In this document: one piece after another, positions 23,185 to 34,900 of the stretch | Layout of the letters: each line of letters opens with the position of its first letter | How positions within the stretch are numbered: the stretch's first letter is position 1 | Source: Notospermus geniculatus | Lineage: Eukaryota > Nemertea > Pilidiophora > Heteronemertea > Lineidae | Reading direction: 5' to 3' | Length of the DNA stretch: 64,000 bases | Assembly: GCA_002633025.1 (NCBI GenBank) | Contig: NMRB01000405.1 | Location: 272,412-336,411, forward strand | The notes under the pieces: generated by a model | Database searches by the model: none | What the model was told of the DNA's origin: nothing | Seen by the model: only the letters and a program-made list of their open reading frames with translations | Position numbers and translations under genes: made by a program

Positions 23185-26010
23185 GTAGGTGACATTTATT
23201 TCGTTATGCAACCTTTCCACATAGGTACTGCGGGCGCGGAGAGTAGTGTACATGTATATGATAGATGGGGACATTTTTTGTTTACTTTTTAAGTTTAAAA
23301 GGGCTGTTCACTTAACATTGCGTTCGAGGGGGGGGGGGCATTTCGCTCTAGCGCCCGAGACAATTTTATATAGCATACCGAAAGTCATCAGAGAAGTTCT
23401 CGGGGTGTTTATCATCACTCAAATCATCCGCAGTCGGCTTCACCACGCCTGATGTAATGTCGATGCGGACGTACATGAACGCACGACATTGAATAAAAAT
23501 ATGACGCAGATCGGCGCTGTTCGCTTGCTCATTTCTTTGAAATTGTGAGTTTAACTTGCAATGAGTTTGGGCCATTGTGTTCAGGAAAATGTTAACAGTT
23601 AGGCCTACCCCATGCTGTCGATGATTAGAGCTGATAATACTGACTGGTATTTCGGCGATTTTGATTGCAAAATTGCCGTGTCAGTTGAAGCGAAAAACAA
23701 AATGGCGACGTGGGGCCGTATCAACAGAAGCATTTTGCGGGAAAACATTCCAACCGGAAATATTTTCCAGGTGAACATGCCGAAATGTCCACCGCTCACG
23801 TGACTGCTCTCGGCCAATCACATTCACGGAAAATTACTTGAGGTACGATATGTACGAATATTTCACCTTTTAACGGCTAGCAAGCAAATATCGAAGATCT
23901 CAGTTATGGAGCAGAATGTGAAATCCAAAATGGCCACTTGCTGGCGAAACTGGTTTTAGGAGTAGGCACACCTAAATACGTCAGTTCAAACCTACAGCTC
24001 ATTACCTTTAGTTTGACTAGTATATTTACCCGTGGGCCCGGGGGGGGCACTCCCTGGCTCAACATTACCCCATGTGCGTTCCTAAAAAAAGCGGGAATAG
24101 GGGGTGATTTTGCCGATTTTCGGCGGGCCCGCGCGATCACAGAGGGGCCCCTTATTTCCCTATCATTCACGCAATAAGCCACTGTGAACTTGGACGACAG
24201 ATGCTACCGGGAGGATGTTATGAGCGCGGAGTGCGCTATTGTATAGGCCCACCCTCTTCAGAAAGAAGACAGTCTCAGATAATTCCTCCAAGGTCGCAGT
24301 ATCATGCTGTGCCAGTGACCTACCACAGGCTGATAAACAGGTCTACACTGTGGGATTGATGTCAACATAGGCCTACCATGAATCTGGGTCATCCCTTGGC
24401 ATTGTGACGCTGATTGAAAGGTTCGGCAAGCTCCGGCAATTTCCGTGAGTTTCACATGGACACAAATTCCTGACAAAAATTGCTTCAAAGTTCACCTTCT
24501 CGGCAAATGTTTGGACTGAGAATTGGTCATTTTGTGTATAGAATCGTAGTGAAAGGTTAGGCAAAGTTTCACATTGGCAACATGTAAGGTGGCCATGATT
24601 TCCTTGGAACTCTATAGATTTAGTAGTATAGATACCAAACATGACTACCTTGGTCCAACTAGTCTTTAAGTAGGTCACTAGGTCATGGAAGTATGTCACT
24701 TCAAACCTACACCCCATTACCTTTAGTTTGATAGCAAACATGGCTACCTTGGCTCAACTGGTCTTTAGGTAGGTCAGTGGGTCATGGAAATAAGTCAGTT
24801 CAAACCTACACTTCATTAGCTTTAGTTTGGTGCCAAACATAACTACCTTGGCTCAACTGGTATTTAAGTACCCACTACTAGCTTTCCAGGGGCGGATCTA
24901 GGATTTTGGCAACGGGGGGGTTCAGCACCGACAAATGGAACGATAAGTACATGATGCAGGAAAATGCAATGAAAAAATGATTAGGGTGTGTATCCGAAGC
25001 CAGAAGTGTAAAAGGGTGAAAATAGTCTAGTAGGCCCCGTGTCTATAATTTTGAAATGTGCAATCATTTTGAAGCAGGATATGTCAGAAATTCAAATGGG
25101 CTGGAGGGCGAAAAACCACACGTTAGTAAAAATGAGGGCCTAATTGTAGATTATACACCCACCCCCAGGGACTTAATCAATGTGCCTATATACCCACAAG
25201 CAATTTCGTGAAGAATTAACCCTATGCGATGTATTTTTGAAAAAGCGTCTGTTCTAGAGTTTCGGATTGTAAAGTACCAGCCTGAAGAAGACCCCGGTTG
25301 GGGTCGAAAATTCGCAAACACTCTGGAAATTGCCTTTCTTTTAAGCGAAAACAAGGTACATGTATTTCTGTCGGAATACCAAGTAATTCGCCTTAAAACC
25401 ATGTTTTTCGGCGTAATACATGGTTTTGCGATCGAAATACCAAGTTTTTCTTAGAAATACCGGGGTTTCTCCAATAAATGTACAAACGGCTTGCCATAGA
25501 CGTGACCGCTCCTGTCGCGCCTGACGAATACAAGATGTTGGTCCATGTTTTTGGCGCTAAGTGCTCGCCGTGCTGTGCAAACTATTGTTTGCAGCGACTT
25601 GCTCGTTATCTTGTGGTCGACTACAGTGCAGGTGCGAATAGGTAAAGGTATGGTTACTGATAATGAACGTTCGGCTACGTTCAGCTTGTAACCTGGAATG
25701 TGATTGGCTACGCCGTCATTTTCCACCAGAGTGGCGCTGCGGTGGTGAACGTAACTTTGATAATATGAAACGTCTGGCAACGTGCAGCTCGTGATTAGTT
25801 CACATCAGGCTTTAGGACAAGCCTCCGTATGAATATGAATGAGATAGTTGTATTACTGGTTAATAACAAAGGGCAGAATGAATGCCTCGTTAAGTTTTGC
25901 TGGGTAATAACTACATTATGAAATGAGACATACTGTTGAGTACATCCAGAGCGTCGTTCTAATTCATGTTTACTCGTCCAATATAAAAGCATGTGTCTTG
26001 ACCCGCGCAG
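23185..26010. other. Stretch without recognised exons
   Basis: Possible intron of the secreted-protein candidate. It contains a G run at 23331-23339, a degenerate repeat at 23945-24030 related to the 24631-24870 tandem, and a phrase CCTGAAGAAGACCCCGGTTG at 25270 that recalls common interspersed repeats. No convincing coding exon. Confidence 0.35.
24631..24870. repeat. Tandem repeat, ~99-bp units
   Basis: CAAACATGACTACCTTGG-type starts occur near 24635, 24735 and 24834. Each is followed by CAACTxGTCTTTAxGTAGGTC and CAAACCTACAC, giving about 2.4 diverged copies. Confidence 0.75.
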
Positions 26011-26142
26011 TAAAGAATGAAGATTGCCATGGCAGGCGAGAGGGGAGATTCAAATCCCTCATGAAGGATGGCAATTGCACAGGGAAAGTTATGGAAGAAC
26101 TTAGCGATATGTCGGGTGCGCATGGACTTAGGCTGGTCCGAG
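26011..26142 (+). CDS. Candidate second exon of the secreted protein
   Basis: After a CCCGCGCAG acceptor the frame reads VKNEDCHGRREGRFKSLM, then KDGNCTGKVMEELSDMSG and GLRLVR, ending at CGAG|GTGTGA in phase 1. Entry phase matches the exit phase of the signal-peptide exon at 23103-23184. It has two cysteines and one possible N-glycosylation site (NCT). The next exon would fall in the adjacent N gap. No family recognised; support is splice phase plus sequence character only. Confidence 0.4.
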
Positions 26143-26165
26143 GTGTGAGGCTAGGGTAGGCCGGG

Positions 26166-26461
26166 NNNNNNNNNNNNNNNNNNNNNNNNNNNNNNNNNNN
26201 NNNNNNNNNNNNNNNNNNNNNNNNNNNNNNNNNNNNNNNNNNNNNNNNNNNNNNNNNNNNNNNNNNNNNNNNNNNNNNNNNNNNNNNNNNNNNNNNNNNN
26301 NNNNNNNNNNNNNNNNNNNNNNNNNNNNNNNNNNNNNNNNNNNNNNNNNNNNNNNNNNNNNNNNNNNNNNNNNNNNNNNNNNNNNNNNNNNNNNNNNNNN
26401 NNNNNNNNNNNNNNNNNNNNNNNNNNNNNNNNNNNNNNNNNNNNNNNNNNNNNNNNNNNNN
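26166..26461. other. Assembly gap (296 N) next to a GGC repeat
   Basis: The gap is followed directly by a (GGC)n run at 26462-26490, which probably caused it. Any exon in the gap is lost. Confidence 0.98.
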
Positions 26462-26819
26462 GGCGGCGGCGGCGGCGGCGGCGGCGGCGCGGCGGCGGAG
26501 AGGGAAGCAGAGGAAAATAATGCAGCCTATCCATACTGTCGCAACAAGGCCCCTCTTTCTTTTGTTATAACCCCCAATCCCTCCGCACGTCCATAAAAAA
26601 CAATTACGCCACAAAATAGTTGTGTACGGGTCAACCCATTTCATTGACCATGATGGTCCTGCAGGCGGAGTCGAGTGTAAATGGGCTGGCTTTCTATTCA
26701 TGAGCGTAACGTAAAGGTAACGTATCGGTAACCTATATATTGTCACGTGACAGGTTATTCATCAATCATGGTTGGCGTAGGAAAGCTTCATACCTTATAA
26801 GTACACTTTAGTCTTTTAC

Positions 26820-26981
26820 CTATTGAAACAGTTGACCGAAGCTTTGACGTTGATGACCTCCTTCGGTCCCTCGATGACATTCACAACACGATTGCTCTTG
26901 CACTGGAGTTGATACAGCTTTGTCACGAAGTGCGTCTTCTGCTGACAGCATGGGCCTCCAATTGTCAGGAACTGCTTGAAG
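26820..26981 (-). CDS. Possible Cys-rich exon, identity unknown
   Basis: On the minus strand one frame reads FLTIGGPCCQQKTHFVTKLY, then QLQCKSNRVVNVIEG, then EVINVKASVNCFNR, and ends at AATAG|GTAAAAG, a plausible donor. The spacing of cysteines recalls secreted cystine-rich domains. A second frame is also open here, so coding status is uncertain. Its 5' side is cut by the ambiguous base at 26982, and the exon on the other side of that base (MRPS16) is a different protein, so this piece probably belongs to another gene or contig. Confidence 0.35.
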   Translation of the reverse strand, partial: LQAVPDNWRPMLSAEDALRDKAVSTPVQEQSCCECHRGTEGGHQRQSFGQLFQ

Positions 26982-26982
26982 N

Positions 26983-27117
26983 AAGCTGTTCATGTGTGAT
27001 TGAATCCCTGGCACGATGTCTGTCCATGCAAACCACATGGTAGAAAGGCCTATTGGTACATCCATGCCTTGCAATACGAATGCGAAGACCTCTGAAAATA
27101 GGCCGAAGCCGCCCCAT
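26983..27117 (-). CDS. MRPS16: Mitochondrial small ribosomal subunit protein bS16m (MRPS16), partial
   Basis: Directly after a TTTGTATTTCAG acceptor, ATG at 27117 opens 45 codons: MGRLRPIFRGLRIRIARHG, then CTNRPFYHVVCMDRHRARD and SITHEQL. The HGCTNRPFY..V block followed by EQLG is diagnostic for animal MRPS16, which belongs to the mitochondrial 28S subunit and is needed for its assembly. The frame stops being MRPS16-like exactly at the ambiguous base 26982, where the next expected residue is Gly. The remaining half (SYDPLPN... in the family) is not found to the left. It lies head to head with POP5, with 2.2 kb between them. The start is chosen because the acceptor touches the ATG; a 5' UTR exon should lie upstream. 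Confidence 0.85.
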
Positions 27118-27980
27118 CTGAAATACAAATGAACAACAAACGAATGCACTGATTGATCAAGACTGACAAGAGAAGAGACAAGGCGAGTTGAGTGGTGGCT
27201 GATCCCATATCTCAGCCACCGCCAGCATGGCGGTGGCTGAGATACGGGGTCAGCCACCACACCCTGTCAGAGTGTGGTTAAACTTTAGGCCTAGAAACCG
27301 TTCTGAAAAAAGGTAGCTATGGCGACCTGAGAAGCCTGTGCTGTGCGTGTGTGTGCATAATCAATGACTGCATGCCGCATTAGCATAGCATGCACACCAC
27401 CAGCAGTGCAGTGCAGTGGCGCAGTAGGCCTAGTGAACGAAAAATCACTCTTTCAATAGAGTATTGAGCAATCACATATGGTACTATGATGAGAAATAGC
27501 ATTAACCTTTCGTCTGCGGTGAGTTCACAACAACTACAAACACACTGTCGTATAAATGGACGAATTTGGCGTCGAATTCTTCAAGTTTTCTGACAAGAAG
27601 CACATGGGGTGCGAAATACGTCATCACTTTATGATACCAACCAACCTCGAATCCAGGAGCAGTTGGTGACCGGTGCGATCGGTAACCAATCGATGATTTC
27701 TCATTTTGATATGCAAATTAAGTTTTACGTCATGGATTTAGGAATACTGATTTCATGATTTCTCATTCTGATATGCAAATTAGGGGAAGCTAGCAGTTCA
27801 TTTTAAGTCATGCAAAAACAGTCGATTCGTACTAAATTACTTGACCTGTTTAGAGTCTGGTTTGTCACTCAAAATACATTTTGTTCTTATGTATGATTTT
27901 TCATTTGACTTTTATCCATTAACTATGGTAAATGTGCTCAAATGACCGATCGGCCAGAAAATGTGCGTTCACACCAGGGC
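27118..27980. other. Region upstream of MRPS16
   Basis: No coding exon is recognised. It should contain the MRPS16 5' UTR exon and promoter. Two near-identical phrases ATTTCTCATTxTGATATGCAA at 27697 and 27757 form a short direct repeat of about 60 bp. Confidence 0.4.
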
Positions 27981-28309
27981 CGTGTTCGGAAAGCTTCCCC
28001 GAGGAAATTTCTTCCCCGAGCTTCGGGGAATGTGAGCATGCCCAGTGAAGGCGAATTTCCGAACGATATTTGCGCTTCCTCGGGGAAAGGTACTACTGTG
28101 GGTTGCAGGCGTGAAATATTCCACGTTCAGCCAATCAGCAGGTCGGCTTGGAAAGAAAACCGAAATGCATGCCGGGAGTTTCCCCAAGTGAGCGACTCGG
28201 CGAGTCGCTCACTTGGGCCAGGCTCGAGGAAGCCCTGGCAGCCTGCCAAATACCTTACCGAACGCTCTCCCGCTTCCCCGAGCTTCCCCGAGGAAGCTTT
28301 CCGAACACG
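27981..28309. mobile_element. MITE with a perfect central palindrome
   Basis: Ends CGTGTTCGGAAAGCTTCC and GGAAGCTTTCCGAACACG are perfect complements. CTTCCCCGAGG motifs repeat inside in both directions. At the core, 28183-28217 is a perfect 35-base palindrome around G28200 (arm CCCAAGTGAGCGACTCG). No coding capacity and no clear target duplication. Confidence 0.75.
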
Positions 28310-28438
28310 CTACAGTTTTTAATCGCATAGTCTCGGTCACCCAGCCGCTGTTTCGAATCTGGGGATCGAACAAGCGTCTGGGTCATAACGTCGCTTTTTC
28401 TGTTACGAGCAGACCAAGATCCTGGTCTGGATGCTGAT

Positions 28439-28691
28439 TAGACTGGTCCCCTGTCGTATCGCTCCGTCCCTCCACTACTACGACAGGCCGCGTCCGCCAT
28501 GTTTGCCTGTTTTCAGGCACACGTATGCAAATGAGCAATAAAGACTTTCAACGTTGCGGGGAGTCTCTAAAAATAGATATGACTCATGGCGGGACCGTTG
28601 ATGACGTTTGGCTGACCAATCGCATGCCGAGTTGGCGTTCAAAATGCCTGTCGTAGTAGTGAAGCGAGAACTACGACAGGGGACCAGTCTA
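28439..28691. mobile_element. MITE with 20-bp inverted ends and 9-bp target duplication
   Basis: The left end TAGACTGGTCCCCTGTCGTA is complementary to the right end at 28672-28691. The arms continue with CACTACTACGACAGG on the left and its complement on the right. GATGCTGAT flanks both sides (28430-28438 and 28692-28700). A 9-bp duplication fits Mutator-like elements best; that family call is inference. Confidence 0.8.
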
Positions 28692-29347
28692 GATGCTGAT
28701 TGGCTAATCAGGGACAGAGCTAGTCATTCATTCTCATCCACCGATTCCTCCCATTTGAAAATCACAATCCGGCTGCTGATTGGGCAAGAGAAGTGATCAT
28801 GTGACCTCATCATGGCGACGACCACATAATGTCAGTTGGGATTTCTCGACGTCTTCTACCATACGGATACACAATTCCTGCTTAGTTTTCAGCCTGATAT
28901 TCAACTCCAATAAGTTGATGCTGTCCAGTAAGTTGTCTTAGATCACTTCACCGATCGATTCATTGCCAGATTCAGACATTTTGAAAGGTTGTGAGGTGAA
29001 ATTTTATCCATCAATGGAAGCAGCCATCTTATGTCACGTGACCTGCTACAGCATTACCCACAATGCACTGTATCACAAGAATAACGGCGTTCTGGGCCAG
29101 ACGTTTGTGTAGCAGTACTGCGGAACGAAACGGCTGGCTGCGCGAGACTATTAATCGCACCGCTAGGGTAGACTGATCCTTCACCCTCGTAACCAGCAGG
29201 GATCAGGCTAAGTCACGTGACTTTCAGCAAAAATGTCTGCGCCCATGAAACACGTTTGGGTTTTCAGTTGAAAAGGTGTTCATGATCATATTTTTCCATC
29301 AGGAATAGAATCCCGTGAATTGAAACCACGCCCACGGATTCAAGAAG

Positions 29348-30756
29348 ATGGTCAGATTGAAGAATAGGTAGTTGTCATTCATGCTGTCCTCAGTGTTATG
29401 CTGCTAGCCTGCCAAAAAGTAGGCCTCCTAGCCTAGCTAGGCCTACCCTTTAAGCCGGCAGTGTTATTTTAATTTGGTCCCCGGCCGTCCCAAATGAATG
29501 AAATTGATGGGTCTTACTCAGGACCAGAGCAGCCAGACATGCAGCAGAAATATTTGGTCTGACCTTGGGCCATCTGGCATCATTGCCTGTCATCTTATGC
29601 GAAAATGCAGGTACCGGTACATGTACTATGGTACATGTAGTAGGGTAGGCCAGGCTGGTGTTACTTATGATTGTTTCTTTCATGTTTCAGGTACCTTATG
29701 TGTGAGATGCACTTCACTTCCAAGAGGAATATCCTTCATAAGATAACTGAGAGGGATATACTTTGTTCTTTGAAAGAATCGATTGTGAACCTACATGGTG
29801 ACTACGGCATGGGTTGTCTCAGAAGATCTCTCTCTGGTGCGTTATGTCAGTGAATGCAGGCATGAGTTCATTGTGGTATTTCACTGATACAGTCACTCAA
29901 TAAGATGGGAAACACTGGCTGGCATTTGAGATTCCATTATTTCACAATGATGTTGGAATGATGTTAATCCATGAATTGGCTTCCCAAATATATTGCCTTT
30001 ATTTGCATCCTCAATCATGTAGATAATGATAACAGTACCTTTCCAGGAACAGATGGCATAATTCTTCATTCCTGCCCTTCATGCTGAATCTCTATGTCAT
30101 TTTTGCATATTTTTTCAGTGAAATACCTCAACAACTTCACAAAAGTTTGTGTTATTCGTGGAACAAGGGGCCCACATAAAATGTTAGAGTCTGCCATTAT
30201 GGACATCAAAGAAATTGCTGCCAAATCTGTAAATATGAAGATTTTCCATATTGGAGGTAATTATCTTATCCATGCAGTATTATGTCGTGACTCACAGAAC
30301 CTGATAAATGCATCGGCATTGGCGTATAATTTGATTGACAAGTATTTATTGAGTAAATCTATTGATTTCAGGTACCATTAGATCATGTCAAAAAGTCCTG
30401 GTAAAGCACAACAGAAGACAAGGACAAAAAAGAAAGGTGACTATTGGCTTGAAATCATCTCCCAGAATTAACAGCCAAATGTTTTCCCAATATGTAGACT
30501 CTTACACCATTTGAATGATCCTGTTATCAAAATGCCTCTGCTAGTGACTGATTTTTGAGTAAATTGTGAAGGATTCTATGAGATGTAGCTGTGTCCTTTC
30601 ACTTAGTTTTGTCCGACACAGGCTTAATGTATTACGGTACTTTTTGTGATTTCAGCAGAAAGACAGGAAATTGAGGAGATGATAAAGAGGTGTTCAGTAG
30701 AGGGTCTTATAAAGAAAGACAGTCATTTCAAAGGGAACCAAGAAATAGACACTTGA
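29348..30756 (+). CDS. POP5: Ribonuclease P/MRP protein subunit POP5
   Basis: Exons: 29348-29367, 29691-29836, 30119-30256, 30372-30436, and about 30656-30756. The short first exon encodes MVRLKNR, joining in frame to YLMCEMHF; later blocks VKYLNNFTKVCVIRG and IFHIGGTIRSCQ, then VLVKHNRRQ match the POP5 fold. POP5 is a small protein of nuclear RNase P and RNase MRP that processes tRNA 5' ends and pre-rRNA. All junctions keep phase except the last: exon 4 ends in phase 0 after KRK, whereas the final exon (ERQEIEEMIKRC ... QEIDT, stop 30754-30756) needs a one-base carry. A sequencing indel in the A6 run before AAG, or a missed mini-exon, would explain it. CACGTG boxes precede the gene (29034, 29213). 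Predicted length about 155 residues, close to the human 163. Confidence 0.9.
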
Positions 30757-31081
30757 TTAAGATTCCTACATGTGACCTTATAATGGGATGACTTCACCAG
30801 CAATGATATTTTGTGGTATTTGCTGAGAACATGGATGGAGAAAGGGAATGTCAATAGACTAGAGGATACCGCTGTATGAGTTGGAGCAGGGCTTGGCATC
30901 TGTCCCAAACCCCATTGGCATAAATGTGAAAGACATGACATTCTTTGACATATAAAGGGCATCTTTGATATCAAATTTGATAAAGGAATGTTGATGCCTC
31001 AGGTTTGGCAGCATCCTGACATATCAAAGCCTACGGTCACTTCACCCTCTGACTACAGGAGTAGTGATAGGAACACTTGTC

Positions 31082-31916
31082 AGGGCAAGAGAGTTTGGCA
31101 GTTTTTGAATGTTTTTTTCATGTACCCATAGTGGGACAGTTGATATTGTGTAGCAGTAAGGAATTTAGCGATTCATGTGAAGATGTTCATGCACTGTAAT
31201 ACACCAGAAATTAAATATAAATTTCTTGTTCTCTTTGTTGATTTTTATTGTTGCATTCCTGATGTTACGGTAGATGGAGCATGGAGGTAACGGTATTTAG
31301 GTCTAGGCGCGGCCTATACTTCCATGGACGAAGGACAAAAAATGTGTCATTCCTCCAAGCTGCAGCGAATCAGAAAAATTCTTGTTCTATCCATCAGCTC
31401 GTGAAAAGTTACCACGAAACGAGTACCAACTTGATGTAGGTCAGATGATACGCTGAGCATCTCTTCATTGTTACCAGTGTGTTAAGGGTGAAAAGGGTTA
31501 ATAGCAGAATCGATGCTGGAAACGAATGGGATTTCGGAATTGACACTGGCTTATCATCGATGCAAAATGACGTACTTAATTCGGTCTTGATATAATCAAG
31601 ACAGTTTGGGGTTATTAACAAAGGATTCTATACGTCTCAAGACTTAATTAGTGACATTCTCTCGTAAAAACCACGAATCATGAAATTTGATAGGTTGTCT
31701 TTCGGACCACTTCATCATAAACATCATTCAAGATGGCCGCCGAAGGTTTGAGAGTTGAGCCTCAGCAAGATTCAATTGAAGCCCTCAGCCGGGAAGTTGA
31801 ATCCCTTAAATCTAAACTAGAAGAGGAAAGAGCCAAACTTAATGATGTTGATAGTAAGCAGCATTTGATTCGCATTGAGTCTTTCCTATGATGTGCAATG
31901 CGGCATTGTTTTTAGA
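31082..31916. repeat. Duplicated segment with GNB5 exon 1, copy 1
   Basis: This 835-bp stretch matches 31918-32741 almost base for base. Differences are scattered substitutions and short indels (for example an 11-base indel near 31297, GTAACGGTATTTAGG against GTAACAGG). The copies meet at a single n (31917), which suggests two contig ends that overlapped but were not merged. Confidence 0.93.
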
Positions 31917-34900
31917 NAGGGCAAGAGAGTTTGGCAGTTTTTGAATGTTTTTTTCATGTACCCATAGTGGGACAGTTGATATTGTGTAGCAGTAAGGAAT
32001 TTAGCGATTTATGTGAAGATGTTCCTACACTGTAATACACCAGAAATTAAATATAAATTTCTTGTTCTCTTTGTTGATTTTTATTGTTGCATTCCTGATG
32101 TTACGGTAGATGGAGCATGGAGGTAACAGGCGCGGCCTATACTTCCATGGACGAAGGACAAAAAATGTGTCATTCCTCCAAGCTGCAGCGAATCAGAAAA
32201 ATTCTTGTGTTCTATCCATCAGCTCGTGAAAAGTTACCACGAAACGAGTACCAACTTGATGTAGGTCAGATAATACACTGAGCATCTCTTCATTGTTACC
32301 AGTGTGTTAAGGGTGAAAAGGGTTAATAGCAGAATCGATGCTGGAAACGAATGGGATTTCGGAATTGACACTGGCTTATCATCGATGCAAAATGACGTAC
32401 TTAATTCGGCCTTGATATAATCAAGACAGTTTGGGGTTATTAACAAAGGATTCTATACGTCTCAAGACTTAATTAGCGACATTCTCTCGTAAAAACCACG
32501 AATCATCAAATTTGATAGGTTGTCTTTCGGACCACTTCATCATAAACATCATTCAAGATGGCCGCCGAAGGTTTGAGAGTTGAGCCTCAGCAAGATTCAA
32601 TTGAAGCCCTCAGCCGGGAAGTTGAATCCCTTAAATCTAAACTAGAAGAGGAAAGAGCCAAACTTAATGATGTTGATAGTAAGCAGCATTTGATTCGCAT
32701 TGAGTCTTTCCTATGATGTGCAATGCGGCATTGTTTTTAGACCAAATGAACATGACATGATGCCTGATGCTGCTGCAGTGCAGTGCAGTGCATGAGTGGA
32801 TCGTCAATGCAATGCACACACTGCACAGTGCATTCATGTTGCTGATGCAAAAATCCTTCATGATGCTTGTAGAGTAGTTTGTAGGCCTATGCCATCCTGG
32901 GCTGCGCTGGAGATGCATTGCTATTGAATCTCAGCTGACCTGACCATCAATCATGATGTCGATAATGCATGAATGGGTAGGCTAGCTACTTACTTGGGCA
33001 AAAAAAAATGTTGGGCCTGTTGTTAACTATTTAGGCCTAAGCTNAAGCTCCCCCCCCCCCAGTCAGTTCAATGAAAATTGGATCCATTTTTTTGATTCTT
33101 TTCCAGTGACCGTTGTTGCACAGCGCTTAGATAGCTTGTCAACATTCAACATAAAACAGCGGCGGCTGCTGAAAGGTCACCAAGGAAAGGTTTTATGTAT
33201 GGACTGGTCTGCCGATAAGAGACATGTCGTGAGCTCATCACAGGTAAGTGGGCGATCTGACTTTATTGGGGTTGAATGAAAGCCACTTGTCTTTCTCAAT
33301 GCACTTTTATCTTATGTAGGCTGCTGCAGCATCAGTGAGGCATTGCAATTTGAAAATTCCCTATTCTACTTTCAGGATGGTAAGATGATTGTCTGGGATG
33401 CGTTTACTACAAATAAGGTGAGTATCACTTGAATTATGTCTTGCTAAGACAGGTGAAATCCTGTGGTCACACCCCAAGGGCAGCAGGCTACAGCGGTATC
33501 ATTACTTCCATACACTAATCACTTCTCTGCCATAATGATCTACATGTGTTCATTGTTTTATCTCTTCAGGAGCATGCGGTTACCATGCCGACCACCTGGG
33601 TGATGGCTTGTTCTTATGGACCTTCAGGATCAGTTGTAGCATGCGGGTAAGTCAGAATTTTTCAGATTCAATCAACTGCGCTTATGTCCAACTGATATTC
33701 TTTATACTGGATACTTCTCTATAGTTCTGAATTCTGACATTTTGACTAGCCCTCACACTCTTATCTTAGCCAGTTCATTTTCACATGAATATTTACCATC
33801 TATTCCAGTGGATTAGATAACAAGTGTACTCTCTATCCATTGAGTCTGGATGAGGACCCTGCTGCCAAGAAGAAAGCTATTGCCACACATACCAGCTACC
33901 TGTCCTGTTGTTCATTCACACACTCAGACCATCAGGTGTGTATCACAAAGAACATTCAAAGTTGGCAGCTTCCCTCATTTGACATGTCTTGTCTTTAAGC
34001 TATCTTGAAGCAGATGATGTCACTCCACTTTAGGAAGTTAGGAACATGAAATAGAAACGGGTTTCTACGGGTTTAGAATGTTAGGAAGGAGAAATGGACA
34101 AATATGGATGATTTCATGCAGGGGAAAACCAAAGATCAGAGAAAAAACCTGAAGCAAGTTGCTCTTACTTGAGAAAAGCCCGCTTTAGTATTGACTTAGC
34201 ATGTGTTGTGGTACAACAGTTTGAATAGGATGAGCCTCTTTCAGATACTGACTGGTAGTGGTGACGGCACGTGTGCGCTCTGGGATGTTGAAAGTGGCGC
34301 TATGATGCAGAGTTTCCATGGGCATACTGGTGACGTGATGAGTTTAGACCTGTCTCCTTCAGAGGCTGGTAATACATTTGTGTCTGGGGTAAGTCATTGT
34401 TTGTTTGCTGTGTGATGTATGTGTTTAACTGGCAACATTCAATGTGCCCATGTTGATTGTTCTGACTTGGAAGTTCAATGAAGGAAAATGCACGAAAAAT
34501 GTCTTGGAAATGTTGCAGGGTGGTCAGTTGGGAATGAAGTCAACCACGAATGGAGTTCTGAGTTCGCTAACAATGGCTATTTCATTCAGCTGAATGATTC
34601 TGATGCTAAGTACATTCTGTACCTCTGTAAAGTGTAAGAGAAAATGTAAATTACTGGTAAAGGATCAGAATCAAATTGGTGAAATTGCAGGACTCTTAAT
34701 TCACAGAATTTGACCCTCTGCTAGCAAAATCGATGTGAGGAGAATGTTGTAATAACAATATGATGTATTTGACTGTTTACGTGGTCGTTTGAAGGTATCA
34801 ATTATGATCGTATTATAAAGTTGTTCATGTTTACTTCCTGCCTAGGGCTCGGTATGTAAAATATTCTCTTCTGTGTATTGGCTACAGTCTTACAGCATCA

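Noticed and set aside
25970-26746. 258-codon frame
   Set aside because: Crosses the 296-N gap and a GGC repeat.
31409-32446. Two matching 70-codon minus-strand frames
   Set aside because: They are antisense copies in the duplicated GNB5 upstream region; their agreement comes from the duplication, not selection.
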